64,000 bases of DNA. Source: Lampris incognitus (Eukaryota > Chordata > Actinopteri > Lampriformes > Lampridae). The stretch lies in NCBI RefSeq assembly GCF_029633865.1, contig NC_079215.1, positions 52,945,985-53,009,984 on the forward strand, read 5' to 3'. Position 1 is the first letter of the stretch; each line of letters begins with the position of its first letter. The notes beneath the pieces are model-generated. The model was not told where the DNA came from, searched no databases, and worked only from the letters and a program-made list of their open reading frames with translations. A program made the translations under genes and the position numbers. Of the stretch, positions 1-9,369 are shown piece by piece.

Positions 1-650
1 CCTGTTCTGCTCATGCAAGACTTCCCGTGCCTCCATCACTTAGGGAAACCCAAGGTAGAGCCGCCACAACGATTTCGTCTCAACGGAAGGGTCGTCGCGA
101 TATCGCCGAGGCGGTGAATGCACGGCCTTTCTTCGCCGCTATTGTAAAACTAATAAAAAGTCACCGGCTTATCGCTAGCTGCCCCTCCGCTTGGCTAGCT
201 AAGTGGCAACCATCGGATGTCAGTGCGCCGCAGCTCGCGCAGATGTGGCGCGAGCTTGTTAATTAGCCTGCCGGTTTCGTGCTTTCATAACACGGCTGAA
301 AACAACGTGGTGTTTGTGGACAATTTGATCAGCTTAAATCAGGATAGGCGTTACCCGTCGTGTGGAAATGCTGCTCGTTTACAGCACAAACTCCTCAGCT
401 AAAAGTGAAGGGTGATCGCCTGCATCGCCTCACTGTCAAATATAGCCCCTTTAATCCCATTTGATCCTTCTCCTTATTTTATATCTCAGTCTACTTATAA
501 CGTTCCCGTGTAATGATTATTATTATTGTTATTATCTTGATATCCCTCCATATAGCCTTTCTACTTTCACTCCATCTTGTCTCTGCCAAATGCCAAACTC
601 TGTCCACCCCATTGCTCCCCATTTCCCCCTGTCCCTGTTTGTTTAGGACT
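1..650 (+). promoter_or_regulatory. candidate zbtb5 promoter/5' leader region
   Basis: The first roughly 290 bases are rich in CpG dinucleotides, unlike the A/T-rich sequence from 440 to 600. This suits a vertebrate promoter or untranslated first exon. A pyrimidine-rich stretch ending in TTTAG at 642-647 looks like a splice acceptor placed three bases before the zbtb5 ATG, so the leader is probably spliced. No transcription start, TATA box or donor could be fixed. The short reading frames here have no recognisable product. Confidence 0.35.
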
Positions 651-3600
651 ATGGACTTCCCAGGTCACTTTGAGCAGATCTTCCAGCAGCTGAACTACCA
701 GCGTGTCCATGGCCAGCTGTGCGATTGTGTCATTGTGGTGGGCAGCCGGCACTTTAAGGCCCACCGCTCGGTGCTGGCCGCCTGCAGCACCCACTTCCGA
801 GCCTTGTTCACCGTTGCTGAGGGAGATGCTAGTATGAATATGATCCAGCTGGACAGCGAGGTGTGCATGACCGTAATTAAGATGACTATGAAGACACCAT
901 AGAGGAGGATATTCATTAGTTGAAACTTTCACAGTGAATAAGAGGGTGAAAATTATACTGTCAGATGAATACAAAGATGACATATGGGGAGATGGATGGG
1001 GGGTATTGATATCATTATTCAGTGGAAACTAAAATGATCACTCTGATCATTCGTCATGTGTTATAAGATCATTACTCTTGTTTTACTGCCATCGGTGTTG
1101 CTGATTGATCAAACACCCATTTGTGTATATCCAGGTGGTGACGGCAGAGGCGTTTGCTGCCCTGGTGGACATGATGTATACCTCAACGCTGATGCTAGGG
1201 GAGAGCAATGTGATGGATGTCCTCCTAGCTGCCTCCCACCTGCACCTTAACAATGTAGTTAAGGCCTGCAAACATTACCTGACCACCCGCACCCTGCCCA
1301 TATCCCCCTCAGCTGACAGACCCACCCATCACCACCCACAGCCGGACCAGCAGAGGCACAGGCAGCAGCAACAACCGGCAGAGCTCACAGCCTCTGCTAA
1401 TGCAGCTACATCTAGGATGCAGCGCTCCTTTCTACTGCAGCAGTTGGGGCTAAGTCTGGTAAGTTCTGCACTTGGCGGAATGGAGGAGGACAGAGTTGGC
1501 AATGTGGTTGGTGGTGGAGTGGTTGAACAGAGGGGCTCTTTCCCTGTAAGACGCTTACACAAGCGCAAGCCCTGCCTTGCTGTGGCTTTGTCAGATGACA
1601 GACCTAGGCAGAGGCCACGCCCTTCGGCCGCTCCACGGGTTTTGTTAGGAGAGGAAAGGGTTAACGGGGAGAGGGAAGAAGGGACGCTACTTTCCCCGGA
1701 CTCCCACAAGATGGGGGATGAATCGAAATTGGATGTTGCCATTGTTGGATTAGTGGGGGTGTCTCAAGATGATCCTCAGATGCCAAGCCAGTCAGACAGT
1801 GGACACTGCAAAAAGGATAAATCAGGAAGGATGCAAGGGGGAGTGGGGAAGGAGGAGTACATAGAAGATGGTGATCCACAAGATGGCCGAGAGGGGGCAA
1901 AGGTCAAGTCAGGATTGGAGGAGGAGGACACACAAGAGCAGAAGGTAAAGTTCAGGCTTGATTTGCTGAATGTAGTAAAGTAGTAAACCCTCCTAGTCAT
2001 CAAAGTTGTTTATCATCTTATACAGTGGTTTTCAAACTGGTCCTTGAGTACCACCAGTGCTCCTTGCATTCTATTCTCCCAGGTAGTAAATTAAGTTCAC
2101 CTGTTGTGCCAGGTCTAAAATTCCCCCCGATCAGATGGCCAGAATACCTGACATAACGGCAAGTATATTGGCGGCGCAGTGGTTAGCGCTTTTGCCTCAC
2201 AGCGAGAAGGTCCTAGGTTCGAACCCCAGGTTTGTCCAACCTTGAGGGGGTCATCCGAGGTCCTTTCTGTGTGGAGTTTGAAAGTTCTCCCTGTGTCTGC
2301 ATGGGTTTCCCCCACCATCAAAAAGACATGCATGTTAGGGTTAATACTCCTGTCTGTGCCCCTGACCGAGGCATGGCAAGACAAACTGGAGTTGGTCCCC
2401 AGGCGCTGCACAGCGGCTGCCCACTGCTCCTAGCTACACTGCCAGGATGGGTTAAATGCAGAGAAAGAATTTCCCTATGGGGATCAATAAAGTAATAAAA
2501 TAAAAATAAAAAAATAAATAACTGATGAATATAATTAACTACTTGTCAGAATAGAAAACCAGCTGTGGGTCCTCGAGGATCACTTTGAAAGCCACTGACC
2601 TAATCTACTTACTCACATGCATGGACACACACACATATACGCCATCAAATCATTCAGCTCAAATTAAATTTAACATTAATTGTATGCACCTTTGCTACTT
2701 AATTGTTTGGACTTAACTGCCAATGTAGTCATTAGCCTAAAAAAAATGTATTTTGTTTTTGGTTGTGTGTGTGTACTTATTGAAGTAAACTATAATTTGG
2801 CTGTATTTCCTTGGTCATTGGTGCTGAGATGGAACTCTTTATTTGCTTTAAATAAGGTGGTGGTTAAACAAGAACCAATGAGCTCTCCAGAACCTGCTGA
2901 TGAAACCAGTGATGTGACATCTCAAGCCGAAGGCAGCGACCCAGCAGAGCCTGTTTGCCATGAGGAGGAAGATAAAGTGGAGCTGAGCCCAGAGAGCAGC
3001 GACCGTAGCTTTGTTTCTGATGCCCTGCCCAGCTCTGATAACCCGCAGCAGCCCAGCTCCCAAGTTCTGCTCAAGACTACCATGGGAGATGTTCATGGGT
3101 CTGAAGGGGGTGGAGGTGGGTTTGGGTCTAGCAGCGGCTTGAATAGCAAGTCTGGCTTCAGTATTTCTAATTTCCTCAGTTCTAAGTGTTTTGGAGGTGA
3201 CGAGGCAGGGTTAGTTTCCAAGGATGACAACCTCCCAAACACAACCACTGGCGATACAGTATCACATCGCTTCCTTCTTGGACAGGAAGCCATTGGGACG
3301 TCTGGTTCTGCCTCTTCTCTTCTGCATCCAGGCTCACTCAACAGTGAGACTCATGGAGATTTTGGAGACACCCTCCAAGCTGACTCGCTCTTCATCCGTC
3401 CCTTGCACGATGGCTTGGGAACCCCCCAAGGAGGTGGCGGAAGTGGTGGAGGAATGGATCCCTTCAGTCTGGATTTCCAGCGCTCCAGTCTGGGGCTTCA
3501 CTCCTTGGCACGAGCTTCAAGAGGGGGGGGGGGAGCTGCTGCTGCCTCTCTCGGTTACCCAGGCTATCGACGTATTGCCCCTAAAATGGCCCTAGGAAGA

Positions 3601-4014
3601 GGAGGAGGGGGGAATGCTATGCTCCAAGACCCTGCCTCTTCCTCATCAAGTATGGGGGGTCCGCTGATTCTCAACGAGAGCGGCAACTATGAGGTAAACG
3701 GCAGCAGGCCCACGTCCCTTCCTCCTCAGCTGACCCGAGCCTCAGCAGATGTGCTTTCCAAGTGTAAGAAAGCTCTTTCGGAGCACAATGTCTTGGTCGT
3801 TGAAGGTGCCCGAAAATATGCCTGCAAAATCTGTTGCAAAACCTTCCTCACTCTGACAGATTGCAAGAAGCACATCCGTGTTCACACAGGGGAGAAACCC
3901 TACGCCTGCCTCAAATGCGGCAAGCGCTTTAGCCAGTCCTCCCATCTGTACAAGCATTCCAAGACCACCTGCCTGCGCTGGCAAAACAGCAACATGCCCA
4001 ATGTCTTGTTGTAG
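651..4014 (+). CDS. zbtb5: zbtb5: BTB/POZ and C2H2 zinc-finger transcriptional repressor
   Basis: Coding exons are 651-860, 1135-1944 and 2857-4014, giving 725 residues; human ZBTB5, as I recall, is 677. The product is a nuclear DNA-binding repressor; mammalian ZBTB5 is reported to repress the p21 gene CDKN1A. Residues 1 to about 105 form the BTB dimerisation domain, starting MDFPGHFEQIFQQLNYQR. The middle is acidic and serine-rich with short conserved islands (MRRLHKRK-like, VVKQEPMSSPEP, SISNFL, YRRIAPKM). Two C2H2 fingers occupy about 601-652, joined by the linker HTGEKPY, and the protein ends NVLL. The start is chosen because it matches the family N-terminus and follows an acceptor at 647. 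Intron 1 (861-1134) runs GTGTGC to CAG inside the BTB domain; intron 2 (1945-2856) runs GTAAAG to AAG and carries repeats. Exon 3 holds a run of about eleven Gs near 3522-3533 that leaves the frame open. Identity is very secure. Confidence 0.95.
2023..2597. mobile_element. non-autonomous hAT-type element in zbtb5 intron 2
   Basis: The left end CAGTGGTTTTCAAACTGG and right end CTTTGAAAGCCACTG are inverted and have the CAGTGG form common in hAT terminal repeats. A SINE-like repeat (2170-2520) is inserted inside. Both lie wholly within zbtb5 intron 2. I could not find a convincing 8-bp target duplication, so the exact ends are less certain than the class. Confidence 0.6.
2170..2520 (+). repeat. 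SINE-like repeat with tRNA-type B box (family 2)
   Basis: It begins GGCGGCGCAGTGGTTAGCG, contains the polymerase III B-box match GGTTCGAACCC near 2217-2227, and ends with GGGGATCAATAAAGTAATAA followed by an A/T tail. The same repeat occurs inverted at 28830-29157. The body (for example AAAGACATGCATGTTAGGG) matches between the two copies. The family name is not assigned. Confidence 0.7.
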
Positions 4015-5074
4015 GAGAGGGCCACATCAAAGTACAGTCTGCTCACTGGCTTGTCAGGTAAAATCATGTTATGGAATGAAGGTACCAGTGGTTCTCCTAC
4101 CTCCCACCCATTCCGTGCATCAAACAAGTCTTTTCGGCATCTGAGCTGCTGATGTGAATGCTCCAAGTCTTTTCCTCGCAGGAAGCCATTAACTTCAGGC
4201 GTCTACAGTTGTGTATGCGCTGTTGCTATATGTGTGTGCTTTTAATGTTTCTATGTTCTGTAGAGACAGTGTGATTCATGCGCTTTCCTCTTAAGATTGT
4301 TGCTGTCTATGTGAGTGACAGTGGAAAGTGAACTAAGATATATATAAGGGGTGCAACAATTATGTTTATAATTTCAACAATCAGGCAGTTATTACAATTG
4401 ATATTTGACTGATCTGACTTATATGCAATTGTAAATGTGCCGTTCATAAAGGAAGTTCGAGTCGGCCAGTTCCAGACTGATCAATCTAAACGTCATAAAA
4501 CCTAAAAAAAATATAAACCCTAATCCTCATGTTTGTTAGAATGGAAGTCTATGCAAAACTTGTCATCATTTGCTTACTGGATGTTGCGTCAATGCAGCCA
4601 GCCTGATCGCTCCACTGAGTAGAGAAATAAACAGAAGTGATACAGATCTTTATGCAGAAAGTCATATTACAGGTTAGTATACAGGCCTAAACTAGACTCT
4701 GCACTATAAAAGAATACATTTGTGATGTGTCTTATGATTTTATTGGGTGATGGGTGTATAACTACATCTTAACAAAACATATCATTTTAAAGTTGTTTAC
4801 AGAAGCTCGAACAGAAACCTTAACAGTGCCATTCCGTTGCAGTCGTCACACCTCGTGACAGAAACTGGAACTGTCGTTCCTGTTAGTGCACTTTAATCAA
4901 CGTTACATTTCTTGACCTTTAAACTGCGCTTGTTTCGAGATCTGCACAACACAGCATTTTTATTTTGCCTTCACAATTAAGGATTTCGCAGTGTCAGCTC
5001 TAAGGTAGTCTCACCCTGTAGGCACGGATGCTCGTGTTGAGCTAGCACAATGCTAACATAACATTTAGGATATA
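4015..5074 (+). other. zbtb5 3' untranslated region and intergenic sequence
   Basis: Sequence directly after the zbtb5 stop has no sustained coding potential. An AATAAA at about 4626-4631 is a possible polyadenylation signal for zbtb5. From there to 5074 I see A/T-rich unique sequence and no gene. Confidence 0.4.
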
Positions 5075-5370
5075 TCACAGAAAGTTGAATCAGTTCATCT
5101 GGGCACAACGTTTATTGAGAGATACGTTTCATCACTCATCTAAGTGACCTCTTCAGTCTCAACTGACTGCAGGTATCCCCACCCTTATAAACAATACATT
5201 ACAACTGAATCCAATTTGCGATAATTGTTTTCGGTCGTAATGCCATTGTGTTGTTTATAAGGGTGGGGATAGCTGCAGTCAGTTGAGACTGAAGAGGTCA
5301 CTTAGATGAGTGATGAAATGTATCTGTCAATAAACGTTGTGCCCAGATGAACTGATTCAACTTCCTGTGA
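5075..5370. repeat. foldback (long inverted repeat) element
   Basis: Two arms of about 120-130 bases (5075-5206 and 5252-5370) are near-perfect inverted copies: the left arm begins TCACAGAAAGTTGAATCAG and the right arm ends CTGATTCAACTTCCTGTGA. The spacer is about 45 bases. A fragment of the same right arm and spacer recurs near 31936-32022, so this is a dispersed family. No open frame is present. Confidence 0.75.
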
Positions 5371-6394
5371 TTTTCTTACCTATTGAGCATGCATGAAGAC
5401 ATTCAGGATATACTTTAAGCATTGTGTTCAGCTCTGGGATGTTTTCATCTAAGAGGCTACTGCATACATGTCGTAGTGCTGTGAAAAGTACCACAAGCCT
5501 GTGGTGTATTTCACAAAAAGTACAAAATTTTGCAAGAAAATGTCATGTCTTGCAAAGATTTGTCTTACTATATCAATTAGCTTTTCCCCAAGTTTGCCCA
5601 CACATAGCTGGGCATACATGTTTTACTTTTAGGGCTTTCTGCAGGCCCGTCGGCCCCTAAAATGATGTGTGCCCCGTGTATTTTCAAATTCCATGACGTT
5701 GGTGAAGGAGAAAGTGGGTAGGCAGGGGTATACGATAACCAATACACAATGAAAATACTATTGGAGTTTATCTAATGTGGACATTGTACATGTTGGTTCA
5801 GCCTCAATAGACCTTAACAAGATGGAAACAGTCTGAGCAGCTTTTGAATTAACACTGCTGTGTTTTTTGGGGGGGGTTTTGTGTTTTTTTTGTTGAGCTG
5901 AGATAAATAAGAAACCAGTATAGCCGTTAACTTATTGCTGGCATCTTGTACAATCATTGACACTGCATGAAACCCATGTTTTCAAAAGGCATTGCGAGTG
6001 AATCTGAACGGATGGCTGTGGGATCGAGTACGCCCGTGTAACTTTGTTCATTTTGGTTTGCGAGTGTGTGAGTATGTTTGAAAGGAGAAACGAGTGTGCT
6101 TGCTTCAGCCGTGTCACCCTGCTACTGTACAGGGGTGTCACCCTGCTACTGTACAGGGGTGTCACCCTGCTATTGTACAGCGCAACACGGTTGAACAAAG
6201 CTCGCGTCATATTTTTAGGTACAAAACTTGTCAAGGGGGGTTTTAGACATGTAAATATTGCACATTACTCATGGCTTTATCAGTTTTCTCTGAGGAGAAA
6301 TAAATAAACAAGCGAGTAAGGCGTCATAAACTAAACGTTGTGTGAAGGTTGGCTACAGTAGTTGGTATCAGTGCTTTCTACATATATCTTAACA
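5371..6394. other. intergenic sequence without a recognised gene
   Basis: No coding exon with recognisable homology and splice signals was seen. The stretch includes low-complexity G/T tracts near 5860-5895 and the 24-base minisatellite listed separately. Confidence 0.4.
6111..6182 (+). repeat. 24-bp minisatellite, three copies
   Basis: The unit GTGTCACCCTGCTACTGTAC plus AGGG is repeated about three times back to back, the last copy with a C-to-T change and a diverging end. It creates spurious repetitive reading frames on both strands. With no spacers it is not a CRISPR array. Confidence 0.8.
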
Positions 6395-6999
6395 CAGTGG
6401 TTCTCAACCTTTTTGGGGTCCTGGACCCCCTGCGTATTTTTGATCTACCCTGACGACCCCTCCACCTGATCTTGGGGGAGGGGGGTTGCAATTTGATAGA
6501 AACAGTAGAAACTGCATTTTAAATTGCATTATAGCATTTATTCACTCTTTGGGGCAAAAATACGAGCTTTCAGTTGTAACTTAGATATAGTTAACAAAAC
6601 AGAATTCTTATGCAGTAACTTTCAGATATATGTAACAAAACAGAATATGTATTCAGTAACTTTCAGATATATGTAACAAAACAGAATATGTATTCAGTAA
6701 CTTTCAGATATATGTAACAACAGAATTTTATGCAGTAACTTTTAACAATGCAAACGGGAGCGAGATCTCTTATTAAAATACAATAAATTACACTTGTGAA
6801 ACAGATGTAATTAGAGAAAAAAGCCCTATTACCCTTTATAGTTTAGGTAGATAAAGGTCTCAGTCACATTTGAGTAAAATAATCCTATTTCTGTAAATGT
6901 CATAGGATCTTTTTTTTAAAGATATTTTATTTTCACGGACCCCTTGCAATTACACCACGGACCACTAGGGGTCCGCGGACCCCCTGTTGAGAAACACTG
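6395..6999. mobile_element. non-autonomous hAT transposon (605 bp) with 8-bp target duplication
   Basis: The element begins CAGTGGTTCTCAACC and ends GTTGAGAAACACTG, inverted hAT-type ends. It is flanked by TCTTAACA (6387-6394) and TCTTAACG (7000-7007), an 8-bp target duplication with one mismatch. Internal tandem copies of a roughly 43-base unit containing CTTTCAGATATATGTAACA lie between about 6600 and 6740. It encodes no transposase, so it would have moved in trans. Confidence 0.85.
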
Positions 7000-7007
7000 T
7001 CTTAACG

Positions 7008-7566
7008 CATAGCAAAAGCACTAGGACAAATCACTATTATTCACGATGACCCGAAACAAAGCAAATATTGTCACTGGAATGTTAAACTGTGTCGCTTTTG
7101 CCGTATTTCAATTATCCGCCTACACATTTACCCAGTTGCTAGACCGAGTCACGTTGTGAGTTTATGAATAACGTGTGTTGCCGTGAGGTGCGCGCCTCTC
7201 AGCGTTCCGGACAGGAAGTCAAACCGGAGTCGGCTTGTGGCGCCGGAAGTATCTTTACCGTTTAACGCGCCCCGCGGGCCTCCCCCAACACACGTGTAAA
7301 TTATGTAACCGCAAGACGGAGAAAGTCCAGAATTTTGCAAATTCTGATGTCCTAGAATAGCAAAAAAAATGTTTCACTTTTTTTTTCCTCTTTTCGGTGT
7401 TTTTGAAACGTATTTACTTCTTTACGCTTTTCCAGAGAGTTTTCAGGGCCAGGCTTAATTTGCTAAAATGTGAAGAGCTGGATGGAGAACACTTTCAGCT
7501 TCACCCAATTGTGAGCTGTTGCTGATACTTGACTGTTTATCTCGTTAGAAATGCTTTCAAGCCTGG
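7008..7566. promoter_or_regulatory. CpG-rich promoter-like block
   Basis: From about 7140 to 7300 the sequence is rich in CpG and carries an ETS-type core, CCGGAAGT, near 7242-7250, surrounded by A/T-rich DNA. This resembles a small vertebrate promoter. It could serve the putative exon at 8676-8834, but no splice link could be shown. Confidence 0.3.
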
Positions 7567-7940
7567 GCATTCGGGTAGCGTAGCGGTCTATTCCGTTGCC
7601 TACCGACACGGGGGATCGCCGGTTCGAATCCCCGTGTTTAGCGCCGGCTTGGTCGGGCGTGTCTGCAGGTGGGAAGCCGGATGTGGGTGTGTGTCCTGGT
7701 CGCTTCACTAGCGCCTCCTCTGGTCGGTCTGTTTGGGGGGGGGTAGCATGATCCTCCCACGCGCTACGTCCCCCTGGGAAAACTCACTGTCGGGTGAAAA
7801 GAAGCGGCTGGCGACTCCACGTGTATCGGAGGAGACATGTGGTAGTCTGCACTCCTCCCCGGATCAGCAGAGGGGGTGGAGCAGCGACCGGGACGACTCA
7901 GAGAGCGGGGTGATTGGCCAGGTACAAAGGGGGGGGGGAT
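7567..7940 (+). repeat. tRNA-derived SINE (family 1), plus orientation
   Basis: The head carries a perfect polymerase III A box, TAGCGTAGCGG (7576-7586), and B box GGTTCGAATCC (7621-7631). The body includes GGCTGGCGACTCCACGTGTA and ends GTGATTGGCCAGGTAC. Related copies lie at 23923-24341 (+), 28215-28655 (-) and 54175-54477 (-, headless). The tRNA-like head is part of the SINE and is not a functional tRNA gene. Confidence 0.85.
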
Positions 7941-8065
7941 GCTTTCATGCCGAAAAACCAGATTGCCTTGTGTCTGTAAGGAATTGAAGTTCAGAGCCCG
8001 GGTTGCTGTCCTGAGGCTTATCGTGTTTGCTCGCCTTACCGTCACCCGTAGCAACGCTCCATGAG

Positions 8066-8675
8066 TACTCTGAACACCAGAGAGCCGTTCAGAATTAAAC
8101 AGTCACCCATGCTGTTACGTCAGCGGCAAACCACCACAAAAGAAGAAGAACGTTTTTGACAAGGCCAGTAGTTGCAGAAGTGTGTGGAGAGTTTGGGTAA
8201 CGGGACCAGCGTTGGTGCAGCTCTGTAAACTTTATCTTTTTAATGGACTTAAAGAATAATTGTTTGCTTGTATGTTTGCTTTTTTTTGTTTGTTTGTTGT
8301 GGAATTTTGTTTTCCTTGCGGTAGTTTGTCGCTCACATGGTCACTGAGTTAAGAGTCGCAGTGTTGTTGTGGACGTTTCTAGATGGCACCTTATTGTTGA
8401 GTTTTTACACTGTTAGTCTCACCGTTCTATTTGAGACGGTTCAAAAGAGATTGGTTTTTTTGCCTCGTGCAAAGACCATTAGGATGTTTTCACTGTAAAC
8501 ACGAGCCTTGGTATGGTTTCCTTTTCAAGTGAACCAATGACGTATGTCACTTTGAGAGCCCGTTTGGCATGTCCTAGGTATTTAAATGCCCCCCCCCCCC
8601 CCCCCCGACAGTTAGATCTCAAATCTTATCTTTGCATCTTGTGTGTTCTCTACTGTCACCTTCCTACACACGCAG
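8066..8675. other. intergenic or intronic sequence
   Basis: No recognisable coding sequence was found. A C homopolymer of about 18 bases lies at 8588-8606. The stretch could be an intron if the exon-like segment starting at 8676 belongs to a transcript beginning near 7250. Confidence 0.3.
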
Positions 8676-8834
8676 GAAAGGAAAAGCTCCATTATCAAGA
8701 GCGAGCCATCGCTGTCGTGCTCCTTGATAATGAGCTGCAGAGACGGGGAGGGGGGTATAGACGACGAGGAGAGATTCGCCAAGGCCGGCGCTCATCCAAA
8801 GTGGCCTGTCACACACAAACACACCGTGGCCTAG
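8676..8834 (+). CDS. possible terminal coding exon, unrecognised
   Basis: A pyrimidine-rich tract ending CACGCAG at 8675 is followed by a frame open to a TAG at 8832-8834, reading ERKSSIIKSEPSLSCSLIMS onward and ending KHTVA. An AATAAA at about 9139-9144 could end the transcript. I do not recognise the product. Another frame over the same bases is open longer (to 8965) but looks low-complexity and Arg-rich. The case rests on splice-like and polyA signals only, so this may be non-coding. Confidence 0.25.
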   Translation, partial: ERKSSIIKSEPSLSCSLIMSCRDGEGGIDDEERFAKAGAHPKWPVTHKHTVA

Positions 8835-9369
8835 TAAAACCTGTCATGTTACTGTCTTTTAGATGGGGATCTTTGAAAAATGCACTGACTCGTTCGAATC
8901 ATGCCAAAATCTACGAATATAAAAAGGCATACACTGATTATGAAGTCATTGCCTTACACCCCTGAGCTTGAAAAGCTAGCCTTTTGTTAATATGCCAAAA
9001 TTGAAGAGTTTCTTTTTTTCATTGTTGTTAATGTATACCTAATATAATGGAACTATGGGAGATTGTAAATGTTTGTCTGTTATGTCAAAGGTGATGAAGG
9101 ATGTACTGTGTGCCATCTGTTGTATAGAATTAATTGAAAATAAATTTGTTTCTTGTTTGTGACACTTTTATTAAAATGTGCAGGGATGCATGATAAGCAG
9201 ATGCTGCAGTTTGGGGTTGACTGAAAAGCTAAGGTAAAGGGCAACAAAGAGTCACGCCGTTATAAAATGAGAACACCTTGTTTTATCTCAGTCATCTATG
9301 GAAAGGATAAAGACTATAAAATTATTGGCCCAGTTATTTAGCCAGTAGTTGGTGGAAATCCGTTGCTTC

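Noticed and set aside
6111-6182. CRISPR-like array of 24-base repeats
   Set aside because: The units are directly adjacent with no spacers, and the host is a vertebrate. It is a minisatellite.
7576-7631. tRNA gene (A and B boxes)
   Set aside because: The same head with a conserved non-tRNA body recurs in other family 1 copies, one of them with clean target duplications. It is a SINE head.
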